DNA from: SHVO01 sp041905525
GTDB taxonomy: Bacteria > Pseudomonadota > Alphaproteobacteria > Rhodospirillales > Rhodospirillaceae
Direction of reading: 5' to 3'
Length of the DNA stretch: 64,000 nucleotides
Assembly (NCBI GenBank): GCA_041905525.1
Contig: JAYRKY010000006.1
Coordinates: forward strand, 138,215 to 202,214
How positions within the stretch are numbered: position 1 is the first letter of the stretch; every line of letters starts with the position of its first letter. A program made the translations under genes and the position numbers. The notes under the pieces are model-generated. The model saw only the letters and a list, made by a program, of their open reading frames with translations. It was not told the DNA's origin and made no database searches. Positions 1 through 8,138 of this stretch are shown here, piece by piece.

Positions 1-528
1 GTCGTGCTTATGAGCCTCCGCGGCCACCGCTTCAATGTCGGCCAGCTTCAGCAGCGGATTGGTCGGCGTTTCGATCCAAATCAATTTTGTGTTGTCGCGG
101 ATGGCTGCGCGCAGCTTGGCGGTATCGGTCAGATCCACATAGGAAATGGCGAGCCCCGCCGACTTCTTGCGCACGCGCTCAAGCAGACGGTACGTCCCAC
201 CGTATAGATCGTCCATCGCCACGATGTGCGAACCCGCCTCTAGCATGTCGAGCACCGTCGCCATGGCGGCGAGTCCGGAGGAAAAGGCAAATCCGGCCTT
301 CGCGTTCTCCAGCGCCGCTATCGCCCTCTCATAGGCAAAGCGTGTCGGATTGTGGCTGCGCCCGTAGTCGAAGCCTTTGTGGACGCCCGGACTCTCCTGG
401 GCGTAGGTCGACGTCGCATAGATCGGTGTGATCACGGCGTTGGTCGTGGGATCGAAATGCTGACCTGCGTGGATCGCGCGCGTATCGAAACCCTTGAGGA
501 GGTGATCTTTATTGGGATCGTTGCTCAT
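1..528 (-). CDS. cystathionine gamma-lyase/beta-lyase family PLP enzyme, C-terminus cut by window edge
   Basis: The first 176 residues of a Cys/Met-metabolism PLP enzyme. Visible motifs are YGRSHNPTR (55-63), SSGLAA (83-88, phosphate-binding region) and ETPTNP (153-158). The PLP lysine and the C-terminal half lie beyond position 1. The ATG at 528 overlaps the stop of the upstream cbs gene by 4 bp (ATGA), so the two are translationally coupled. Next to cbs, a cystathionine gamma-lyase completing reverse transsulfuration (homocysteine to cysteine) is most likely. Cystathionine beta-lyase or gamma-synthase cannot be excluded from the N-terminus alone. Confidence 0.88.
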   Translation of the reverse strand, partial: MSNDPNKDHLLKGFDTRAIHAGQHFDPTTNAVITPIYATSTYAQESPGVHKGFDYGRSHNPTRFAYERAIAALENAKAGFAFSSGLAAMATVLDMLEAGSHIVAMDDLYGGTYRLLERVRKKSAGLAISYVDLTDTAKLRAAIRDNTKLIWIETPTNPLLKLADIEAVAAEAHKHD

Positions 529-1904
529 GCCTTGCCCGTTCTCTTGCGCAAGTAGTTGAGGAAGTCGGCCGGGGTTACCAAGCCAAGGAATTCGCCTTTG
601 TCCATCACGCACACGGCGTGAGCGCGCTCAAACATCGGGATCAAATCGTCGACCGGCGCCTTCACATCGATGGTCTTGAACTCGCGCCGCATCACTGTGC
701 CGACCGGGGTCGCGAAACCCGTGGCGTCGCCGGTGACCCGCAACAGCACGTCCGCCTCATCCATCAGTCCGATGAGTTTGCGGTCTTCCATAACAGGGAC
801 CTGCGAGATGTCGAATAAGCGCATCTTCGCATACACCTGCTGCAACGTTTCCTTTGGGCCTGCCCAAACCACGTCGCCTTGGAAGTAAGGACGCGCAATC
901 AGGTCTCGCAGATCGTGTGTCTCCTTACGATCGGTGATGCCCTGATCCTGAAGCCAGTACGGGTTGTAAATCTTTGAGAGATACTTGTTGCCGCTATCGC
1001 AGACGAACGACACGACGCGCTTCGGCTTTGTTTGGGCACGGCAGTAACGAAGGGCGGCCGCGATCAGCGTGCCGGAGGACGACCCGCAGAGAATGCCCTC
1101 CCGTTGCAGCACCAAGCGCGAAGTATTGATCGCCTCCGTGTCGTCAATGGTGTAGGCGGCGCCGATCAAGTCCAGTTCGCAATTCTTGGGGATGAAGTCC
1201 TCGCCGATCCCTTCCACCAACCAGCTGCCCGGGGTGATCATTTCGCCCGTATTCACCAGCGGCGCGAGGATCGAACCCTTGGGATCCGCCAGCACCATTT
1301 CGACGTGCGGAGCCGTGCGTTTGAAGAAACGCCCGATGCCCGTCAGCGTACCGCCGCTTCCGACCCCGCACACCACGGCATCGAGGTTGCGGTCCATCTG
1401 TTGCCAAATTTCAGGTGCGGTCGTGCTCTCATGGGCGACTGGGTTCGAGGGATTTTCGAACTGATTGACGTATAGACCGCCGGTCTTGGCCGCGATCGCA
1501 GCCGCCTTCTCCTGATAGTATTCGGGATGTCCTTTCTGTACGTCGGACCGGGTCATCACCACTTCAGCGCCCAGCGCCTTGAGGTGGAAGATCTTCTCCT
1601 GGCTCATCTTGTCGGGAATGACCAAGATGACCTTGTAGCCTTTTTGGCCGCCGACCAACGCGAGGGCGAGACCGGTGTTTCCGGCGGTCGCTTCGACAAG
1701 GGTTCCGCCTGGTTTCAAACGTCCGTCGCGCTCTGCCGCTTCGATCATCGTCACCGCGATACGGTCCTTGATCGAACCCCCCGGGTTCTGGCTCTCGAGC
1801 TTCAAGTACAGTTCGCAGGGGCCGACATCGAGGTTGCGCGTGCGAACAAGCGGCGTATTGCCGATAAGCCCGAGAAGAGAATGCTGCGAGGGAATGTGGG
1901 TCAT
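525..1904 (-). CDS. cbs: cystathionine beta-synthase with C-terminal CBS domain pair
   Basis: A cytosolic PLP enzyme of 459 residues that condenses serine with homocysteine to cystathionine. The PLP lysine lies in PGGSIKDR (Lys46), followed by EATAGNTG near 70 and a GSSSGT phosphate-binding loop near 273. Residues about 335-455 form two CBS motifs (a Bateman module), ending in VTPADFLNYLRKR. There is no N-terminal heme-binding extension like that of the mammalian enzyme. The length matches PLP domain plus Bateman module. It overlaps the downstream lyase gene. A plain cysteine synthase would lack the Bateman module. Confidence 0.92.
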   Translation of the reverse strand: MTHIPSQHSLLGLIGNTPLVRTRNLDVGPCELYLKLESQNPGGSIKDRIAVTMIEAAERDGRLKPGGTLVEATAGNTGLALALVGGQKGYKVILVIPDKMSQEKIFHLKALGAEVVMTRSDVQKGHPEYYQEKAAAIAAKTGGLYVNQFENPSNPVAHESTTAPEIWQQMDRNLDAVVCGVGSGGTLTGIGRFFKRTAPHVEMVLADPKGSILAPLVNTGEMITPGSWLVEGIGEDFIPKNCELDLIGAAYTIDDTEAINTSRLVLQREGILCGSSSGTLIAAALRYCRAQTKPKRVVSFVCDSGNKYLSKIYNPYWLQDQGITDRKETHDLRDLIARPYFQGDVVWAGPKETLQQVYAKMRLFDISQVPVMEDRKLIGLMDEADVLLRVTGDATGFATPVGTVMRREFKTIDVKAPVDDLIPMFERAHAVCVMDKGEFLGLVTPADFLNYLRKRTGKA

Positions 1905-1912
1905 GAAACGAT

Positions 1913-1928
1913 CCAGAACGGTTCTTGG
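1913..1928. promoter_or_regulatory. short inverted repeat upstream of cbs
   Basis: AGAAC-G-GTTCT (1915-1925), with outer CC/GG, lies 9-24 bases upstream of the cbs start codon. This is a plausible operator position for the transsulfuration operon, but the arms are only 5 bp and chance occurrence is possible. Confidence 0.2.
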
Positions 1929-2035
1929 GAGGCCGCGAAGAGAATACAGAGCAGCGCTTAAGGCGCGCGAAAGCGCGGCGCAATATCGTCTATTGCACCA
2001 CAGCCCCGCAACGCTTACCTAGCGAAAAATTATCT

Positions 2036-2842
2036 CTAAACCGGGGCTGGGCCGCCCACTTTTACCGTCAAGTCCGGCAGGCGCGCGATCGTTCCGACCA
2101 TCGTGTCGCCGGAAACCACCGGGCCGACATTCTCCGGCGTTCCCGAGAAAATAATGTCTCCAGGGAACAGCTCGTTCGCCCGTGACAACTGCGCGATCTG
2201 TTCAGCCACGCTCCAGATCATATTGCTGAGGTCGGAATTCTGTTTAACGGCGCCGTTGACCGAAAGAGCGATCCGGCCTTTGGCTAAATGTCCCACCTTT
2301 TCGGCGGTCAAAATCGGGCCCATGGGGGCCGACTGATCGAAACCCTTGCCGATTTCCCACGGCTTGCGCTCTTCCTTCGCCTTCTCCTGAAGGTCACGGC
2401 GGGTCATGTCCAAGCCGACGCTATACCCGAGCACGAGGTCCAGCGCCTTCTCGACCGGGATTTTCCGGCCGCCGCCCTTGAGGAAGGCGACGAGCTCGAT
2501 CTCGTAGTGGAAGTTTTTTGTTAGGGTCGGATAATCGATTGTCCCGGTCGTGCCGGGCTGAACGACGACAACCGCGTCTGCCGGCTTCTGGAAAAAGAAC
2601 GGCGCCTCACGGTTCGGGTCGGATCCCATTTCACGGGCATGTGCGGCATAGTTTCGGCCGATGCAATAAATCCGCCGCACCGGGAATAGCGCGCTGCTGC
2701 CGGTGACAGGCACCGTCATTTGCGGGATTGTGAAAAGCTGCGGGCTGGCCGCGGCGGCGCCGCCTCCCGCCCCTGTCGCCGCCGCGAACGTACCGGCCGC
2801 GCCCATGGTGACTGCTGTACGACGTGTCATGCCCTCTACCAT
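2036..2842 (-). CDS. FAH-family hydrolase with putative Tat signal peptide
   Basis: Fumarylacetoacetate-hydrolase family protein, 268 residues. The catalytic fold is shown by RIYCIGRNYAAHA (58-69), the metal-ligand motif YEIEL (Glu114, Glu116), LDMTRRD (Asp145) and GKGFDQSAPMGP after 165. Family members cleave C-C bonds in acylpyruvates or diketo acids from aromatic catabolism and are usually cytosolic. Here residues 1-35 look like a Tat signal: MTRRTAV followed by a long Ala/Gly stretch. The start at 2842 has GGGAGG about 7 bases upstream. It lies 19 bp after the MFS transporter and is probably in the same operon. The substrate is unknown. Confidence 0.82.
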   Translation of the reverse strand: MVEGMTRRTAVTMGAAGTFAAATGAGGGAAAASPQLFTIPQMTVPVTGSSALFPVRRIYCIGRNYAAHAREMGSDPNREAPFFFQKPADAVVVVQPGTTGTIDYPTLTKNFHYEIELVAFLKGGGRKIPVEKALDLVLGYSVGLDMTRRDLQEKAKEERKPWEIGKGFDQSAPMGPILTAEKVGHLAKGRIALSVNGAVKQNSDLSNMIWSVAEQIAQLSRANELFPGDIIFSGTPENVGPVVSGDTMVGTIARLPDLTVKVGGPAPV

Positions 2843-2861
2843 CTGAAACCCTCCCCGTCTC

Positions 2862-4205
2862 CTACTCGTGGCGGTTCATGGCCGAGTCCTTTGCGGTGTC
2901 CCGCATGAACACATAAACGAGCAGCGATGTTCCGATAATAGCGGTCAGGTAATAGTAGAACCAGCTTTCATATCCCTGGGACTTGAAAAGAAGCGCCACG
3001 GACTCCGCCGAACCGCCAAAGAGCGAGACGGTGATGGCGTAGGGCAGCCCTACCCCGATGGCCCGCACGGCCGTGGGGAACAGCTCGGCTTTCACCACCG
3101 CATTGATCGAGGTGTAACCCGAGACGATGATCCACGCCGCCGCGATCAGGAAAAACGCCTGCCAGGGCCCAGTGACGGACTCCAGGGTGGTCAGGATGGG
3201 AATGGTGAACAAGGTCCCCGCGACGCCGAAGAAAATCAGAAGCGGGCGGCGGCCGATGCGGTCCGACAGAGCGCCGTACAGCGGCTGCAGGAATAGCGCA
3301 AAGATCAGGGAACCCGCCGTCACCATGGTGGTCTGCTCATCGGTAAGTCCTACCGACAGCTTCAGGTATTTCTGCATGTAGGTGGTGTAGGTGTAGAACG
3401 CCGTTGTGCCGCCCATGGTGAGGCCGACAACGATCAGGATCTCTTTCGGGTATTTGAGGAGTTGGCCGATCCCACCGATCTTCTTGCCCTGTTTCTCGGC
3501 CAGCTTTTTTGCTTCAACGAACTGTTCGGTCTCATGGAGACCACCGCGCATCACCGCCACGAATACCGCGAGCCCCGCGCCGATCCAGAACGGAATACGC
3601 CACCCCCACTCCTTGATCTCCTCGGTCGTCAAGAAGACTTGCTGAAGAAGGAGCAGCACCAGCAGCGCCGTCAGCTGTCCACCGATCAGCGTCACATACT
3701 GAAAGCTGGAGAAGAACCCGCGGTGCTTCGGATGAGCTACTTCACTTAGATACGTCGCGCTGGTTCCGTACTCGCCGCCCAAGCTCAAGCCCTGCAGGAC
3801 ACGCGCAAAGGCGAGGATGATAGGAGCGGCGATACCGATCTGCGCATAGGTCGGCACAACCGCAATGATCAGCGAGCCGAAACACATCAGCAGCACAGAG
3901 GCCATCAGTGTATTGCGGCGCCCATATCGGTCGGCGAAATGTCCGAACAGCCAGCCGCCAATCGGACGGACGATAAAGCCGAAGGCGAACAGAACGGCCG
4001 CGTTGAGCTGTTGCACGACCGGATCGTCCGAGGGGAAGAAAGACGGCGCGAAGTAAAGCGCGAACGCCGCGTAGGCGTAAAAGTCGTACCACTCCACCAG
4101 ATTGCCGGCCGATCCGATGAAGATCATCTTCACCCGGCGCGCCATATCCGACGCGGTCATCTTTTCGGAAACGGCATCGTTCGCCGTCAGATCCGCTTGA
4201 GCCAT
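2862..4205 (-). CDS. MFS transporter of the metabolite:H+ symporter (MHS) type
   Basis: A 447-residue inner-membrane transporter with about 12 predicted membrane segments. The MFS loop 2-3 signature GHFADRYGRRNTL is near residue 87, and a second loop, YGALSDRIGRRPLL, sits between helices 8 and 9. The N-terminal NLVEWYDFYAY motif is typical of the KgtP/ProP/citrate-H+ symporter branch, which imports dicarboxylates, citrate or betaines. It lies between cassette A and the FAH-family gene, so import of a product released in the periplasm is a reasonable guess. Substrate is not determinable. Confidence 0.85.
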   Translation of the reverse strand: MAQADLTANDAVSEKMTASDMARRVKMIFIGSAGNLVEWYDFYAYAAFALYFAPSFFPSDDPVVQQLNAAVLFAFGFIVRPIGGWLFGHFADRYGRRNTLMASVLLMCFGSLIIAVVPTYAQIGIAAPIILAFARVLQGLSLGGEYGTSATYLSEVAHPKHRGFFSSFQYVTLIGGQLTALLVLLLLQQVFLTTEEIKEWGWRIPFWIGAGLAVFVAVMRGGLHETEQFVEAKKLAEKQGKKIGGIGQLLKYPKEILIVVGLTMGGTTAFYTYTTYMQKYLKLSVGLTDEQTTMVTAGSLIFALFLQPLYGALSDRIGRRPLLIFFGVAGTLFTIPILTTLESVTGPWQAFFLIAAAWIIVSGYTSINAVVKAELFPTAVRAIGVGLPYAITVSLFGGSAESVALLFKSQGYESWFYYYLTAIIGTSLLVYVFMRDTAKDSAMNRHE

Positions 4206-4306
4206 TTGCTACACGCCCCCTCGAAAAGCACAGTCTTCGCGGGACGGTAGTTGGCGCTTTTGCGCCGGACAAGCGGACTATCGTAACGGTTTCGCAAGCC
4301 CGTTAC

Positions 4307-5404
4307 TTACTGTTGCGCAGCGCGCGATTTGCCTTTTTGTTTTGTCACTTCTTCGTTGCCGTCGGCCACAGTCTGATCGGGATGCAGAATGAACGCCTGC
4401 GTGAACTTCACATCCCATGCTGCGGAGATATGCGTGTTCTGTCCCGTCGCGGGGTCCGGATAAGCATCGGCATTTCGGCGGAGCGAACGATACTGAGATG
4501 GAACGGGCTCGCCGCCATAGCTGCGGTGATGGCTGGACCAGAGCTGCCAGAGATTATGATGCCAACGCTCAAGATCGAGATAGCCGGCCATCAATCCTTC
4601 CGCGCCGTCTGACGTGAGGCTGAGTTGAACACGCCAGTCACGAACGGCGTTATAAGGGTAGCCGCGCGATTGTGATTCCGGAAAAGTGATGTCGATCGGC
4701 GTGGTGGTCAGCACGCCTCCTTCGATTTTCCCTTTGGTTTTGTACATGAACTCTTTTCCCCACTTAGCGTCGACGCGCTGCGTTCCACCAGAGGTGAAAT
4801 TGCCGGCGGCATCTTGGGTGAGCGCATCCAGTCCCCGGTAAAGGCTCACGGTAACGTCGGGATCGTTGGTCAGATCGTCCACATCGGACACTTCGATGAG
4901 CCAGCGGTTGTAATTGAACTTGCGCATGTAATCCTGAATGAAGTGGCGCGCCTGTCCTTCCGGGCCGCGGTAGTTGTCCGTGCATCCCACCACGCGGTAC
5001 ATCTGGTTATCGATGCCCGCGACCTTCCCGTCTTCGCTGACGAAGTCGTTTTCATCGACTTTACCGTCCAGATTGAGACCCAAGCCGACCTTGCCGACGG
5101 GCTCGTGGAAGAAAAGCTTTGGCTCGGGCGTTGTATCCGGAAACATGATCTCCCCCTCACGCGCGAGCTGTGTCTCCGCAAATTTTCCTCCGTCCGGGTA
5201 CAGGGCTTTAAACTGCTCTCGCGGGCCCACATTCACCCCGTTGGGACATTCTTTTTTGCCGTCCGGGGATTGCCACAATGCAAAGCTCTTGTGCGTCAGC
5301 ACGAAGCCGATGGTCCGGTCCTTCAGCGCAGCGTCGTCGGACATTGCCGCCGACGAGAGCGCCATGACAATGGCCGCGGTGAATACAGCAAGAACGTGTT
5401 TCAT
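4307..5404 (-). CDS. secreted protein of unrecognised family, cassette A (paralogue of 22228-23376)
   Basis: 365 residues with a Sec signal peptide (residues 1-22, cleaved near SSAAMS). I do not recognise a domain. The best-conserved block shared with the cassette B paralogue is LDGKVDENDF (112-121), which resembles an EF-hand-like acidic loop, then GIDNQMYRVVGC (Cys141) and an NYR motif. A second cysteine (Cys53) is also shared. The C-terminal part shares YGG, LR.NADA.PD and GQNT.IS with the paralogue. It is the last gene of a four-gene run, 15 bp after the repeat protein gene. Calcium binding is inference only. Confidence 0.75.
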   Translation of the reverse strand: MKHVLAVFTAAIVMALSSAAMSDDAALKDRTIGFVLTHKSFALWQSPDGKKECPNGVNVGPREQFKALYPDGGKFAETQLAREGEIMFPDTTPEPKLFFHEPVGKVGLGLNLDGKVDENDFVSEDGKVAGIDNQMYRVVGCTDNYRGPEGQARHFIQDYMRKFNYNRWLIEVSDVDDLTNDPDVTVSLYRGLDALTQDAAGNFTSGGTQRVDAKWGKEFMYKTKGKIEGGVLTTTPIDITFPESQSRGYPYNAVRDWRVQLSLTSDGAEGLMAGYLDLERWHHNLWQLWSSHHRSYGGEPVPSQYRSLRRNADAYPDPATGQNTHISAAWDVKFTQAFILHPDQTVADGNEEVTKQKGKSRAAQQ

Positions 5405-5419
5405 GAGCGTCTTCCCCGC

Positions 5420-6799
5420 CTAACCGTGGCTTCCGCCAAAATCTTCGCGCACCCAGAACGCACGATAGCCGTTCCGGAGACCAAAATTTTCACCCCAAGA
5501 GTCGCACTCAATATCTCCTGGCTTTTTGTCCCGCGCGCACAGGTACACCGGACGATCGCGATACGCCCAAACCCTGAGTGCGCCGCCCTGCTCGGGTTTC
5601 GCTTTCTTGCCTGTTGCAGGATCGATGGAGATGATTGTCCAAACACTGCTCGGGCTTTTCACGTTGGCGGGCGCCAGCACGTAGGGAAAATTCTGCATCG
5701 CCCGCTGCTGATCACCTTTGCCGCTCACAGCCAGACGGTAGGCCTGGGGTTGCGACGGGTGCGAACAATCCTGCTGATCGGCTCCATCGTCATTGCAAGC
5801 GTAAACATAAATTGTCCGGCCCTTCTCATCGCCCAGCACGGTGCCGACACGATTGATGTGGCGGGTAAATTCAGGAGGCGCGGCCGGCGCCCTTTGCGTC
5901 CAGACATTCGACCATCCCGGAATGTCACCGCCTTCCAAACTATGTGGGATACGGTCGGACGGACGCGTGTAAAGCGGCTTTCCGCGGAACGTCCATTGTT
6001 TGACCCCGGGTGAGCTTTCAATGATCGCCCAATCGCCCTGAGGCCGGACGTGCTCGGGGGCGGCGATTGGCTGGAACTCCTGTCTACACTTGGCATCGCA
6101 GGTGGATTTGGTCGCCGTATCGGCGTCGGCCGTATAAACCGATCCGTCATTCGCGGCGAGGACAAGCATGCGCCCGCTATCGGCCATGGTCACTGCGAAC
6201 TGAGGGGGAATGTTCGTCGGCGGAGCGGCTGGCTGGCGAATCACGCCCGTCGAGCGCGCATCGCCGCCCATTGTTCTTTTCGTGCCCCCGAGAACATCTC
6301 CAGGCTTCTGATCGAGTACGGAAGTGTACAGGGCATAACCTTCGTAGGCCCATTGCCGACGCCCGTCTTTGCGCGTGAGAACAGTGAACTTGCCGACATT
6401 GCGGGCGTCGGGAGGCGCCCAGACCCCGGGCCAAATGGCAAGGCAGCTGGGCCGCGTGTCCGCCTCAGGCAACTCAAGCCCGCCGGGATAGGGACTCTGC
6501 AGGCCCGTGTTGACCTTCTGTACCGTGTCATCACACGCGGGGTCGCCCTTGCGATCTCCAAGGTCGCCATTCCGAACAGCGTTGAGGGGCCATACATAAA
6601 GGGTCTTGCCGCTCGCGTCGGCGAAAACAGGCCCCTCGAGTTCGGTCTGCATCACTTGGAAGCCCGGCGGCATGGGCTCGCGCACGAAGTCTTCCAAAGC
6701 GAGCTTCGCGCGCTGCTGGGCCATCGCGCCGGTCGCCCCCGCCACCAGAACGATGGCGCCGAGTACGAAAGCATTCCTCACCGGTGTAAATGTGCTCAT
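5420..6799 (-). CDS. secreted COG4315/Lipoprotein_15-like repeat protein, cassette A
   Basis: 459 residues with a Sec signal peptide (to about residue 27, GAMAQ). It contains about three degenerate copies of the secreted-repeat motif. Each runs from G.TLYVW or similar through a cysteine pair and a W.P segment to a QWAY.G..LYT-like strand and a PGD element: about 56-172, 205-300 and 315-445. Repeats of this kind occur in COG4315 proteins of unknown function. The cysteine content suggests disulfides or redox/metal chemistry. Its ATG overlaps the DUF1552 stop by 4 bp, so translation is coupled. Paralogue at 23373-24767. Confidence 0.75.
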   Translation of the reverse strand: MSTFTPVRNAFVLGAIVLVAGATGAMAQQRAKLALEDFVREPMPPGFQVMQTELEGPVFADASGKTLYVWPLNAVRNGDLGDRKGDPACDDTVQKVNTGLQSPYPGGLELPEADTRPSCLAIWPGVWAPPDARNVGKFTVLTRKDGRRQWAYEGYALYTSVLDQKPGDVLGGTKRTMGGDARSTGVIRQPAAPPTNIPPQFAVTMADSGRMLVLAANDGSVYTADADTATKSTCDAKCRQEFQPIAAPEHVRPQGDWAIIESSPGVKQWTFRGKPLYTRPSDRIPHSLEGGDIPGWSNVWTQRAPAAPPEFTRHINRVGTVLGDEKGRTIYVYACNDDGADQQDCSHPSQPQAYRLAVSGKGDQQRAMQNFPYVLAPANVKSPSSVWTIISIDPATGKKAKPEQGGALRVWAYRDRPVYLCARDKKPGDIECDSWGENFGLRNGYRAFWVREDFGGSHG

Positions 6800-8127
6800 G
6801 CAAGGATTTCCCCGACTTCCTTGTTGGTCTGGTTGCTCTTCGTTCCCCAGGAGTCGATGTCAAGGCCCATCACTTTCAGGCAGGTATAGCTTAGCGCCGT
6901 TCCCTGACCTCCTTTGTGGTCGACATGCAATCCGGTCTTCACCTTGCCGCCCGCGCGGCCAGCGGTGAACGCCGGCATTTCTTCCAACGAATGGACCCGC
7001 GCGTAGCTGACATCGGTATTGGCCATGATCAGCACATTATCCAGAAGTGTCCCATCACCTTCCTTTATTTTCGAGAAGGCTTCGACAAAGTAGGCCCAGT
7101 TCTCCATTGAACGCTTGGTGAACCAGGACGCGTTCGGTTGATATCCGAGCTTCTCGTCGATGGACTCTTCATGTGTGCAGGTGTGATGAGGCTTCTCATA
7201 GCCCTGCTTGGTGGTGTTCGAATCCGATTTCGACATCGTCATATTGAAGACGCGGGTCTGGTCGCAGGCGACGGCCATCACCATCAGGTCGGTCATCATC
7301 TTATGGCGTGCGGCAATGAGCTGGCTGTCCGTGCCTGGCGCAGGCTCGTCTTTCCACGTCTTCGCGGGCTTGCAGGCCGCGCGTGGCTCCGGCTTCGTCA
7401 ACTGATGATCGAATTGCTGTTCGAGGTGACGAAGTCCGGTGAAGTACTGGTCGAGCCTCGCCTTGTCCTCCGCGCCGACCTTTCCGTTCAGGACATTGAT
7501 CTGATCCGTGACCGCCGAAAGTGCGCTCTTACGCATCATGATGCGTGGATTGGGTTTGAAATCGGCAGCATTGGGATCTTGAAAGTCAGGTCCGAATAAA
7601 CGCGTGTAAAAAGCGACTGGAGAGAACTCGGGTGGATTGGGCGTCGTCGCGTTTTCGTAGCTGATGATATTCCGGATGTCGCCCGTGGCCGTTGCCGTCA
7701 AACTCTTGAACCGGGTGGTGCGTCCGATGCGGTTGGCGAGCGTGGTGTCGAGTGACTCATACAGCGGCAGATTACCGACAACGGGCGCGCTGCCGGTCCG
7801 GAACACAACCCAGCCGGTGTAGTGGCAGAAGAATGTACCGTCGCGGTAAGCCGTGAGGTTGGTATGAACGTTGATATGCTGTTTGACGTTTTTCAAGGCG
7901 TCGAGCTCTTCGGTGAGCTCATAATTCTTGCCGGTTTGGCCGGGAACGAAAATCTTCTTCGTCATCCCGCAGCCCCAGAACCACGTCCCGAACCTTACCG
8001 GCAGCGGAGTCTCATCCGCGAACGCCGTGCCATTTCCATTGAGGTCCGCATTTAGGAGCGGAAGCCCGACGGTCACGGCGCCGCCACAGAGCAGTCCTTT
8101 TAGCGCCGAGCGACGATTGAGTGTCAT
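6796..8127 (-). CDS. DUF1552 family protein, Tat-type signal, cassette A
   Basis: 443 residues of the DUF1552 family, function unknown and first defined from planctomycete proteins. The N-terminus MTLNRRSALKGLL is a Tat-like signal. Family features include VRFGTWFWGCGM, the INVHTNLT segment, HYTGWVVFRTG, and a C-terminal NTDVSYARVHSLEEMP...FTAGRAGG block. The start at 8127 has AAGGAG 6 bases upstream; an upstream TTG in frame would contain this site and is rejected. It follows the DUF1592 gene by 11 bp and is coupled to the repeat-protein gene. The C-termini of the two copies are nearly identical (VGEILA / IGEILA). Confidence 0.85.
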   Translation of the reverse strand: MTLNRRSALKGLLCGGAVTVGLPLLNADLNGNGTAFADETPLPVRFGTWFWGCGMTKKIFVPGQTGKNYELTEELDALKNVKQHINVHTNLTAYRDGTFFCHYTGWVVFRTGSAPVVGNLPLYESLDTTLANRIGRTTRFKSLTATATGDIRNIISYENATTPNPPEFSPVAFYTRLFGPDFQDPNAADFKPNPRIMMRKSALSAVTDQINVLNGKVGAEDKARLDQYFTGLRHLEQQFDHQLTKPEPRAACKPAKTWKDEPAPGTDSQLIAARHKMMTDLMVMAVACDQTRVFNMTMSKSDSNTTKQGYEKPHHTCTHEESIDEKLGYQPNASWFTKRSMENWAYFVEAFSKIKEGDGTLLDNVLIMANTDVSYARVHSLEEMPAFTAGRAGGKVKTGLHVDHKGGQGTALSYTCLKVMGLDIDSWGTKSNQTNKEVGEILA

Positions 8128-8138
8128 ATGGTGCTCCT

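Noticed and set aside
4253..4266. GGCGC-TTTT-GCGCC hairpin between cassette A and the MFS gene
   Set aside because: Short stem without a following U-run; not enough to call a terminator, so read-through to the transporter is possible.
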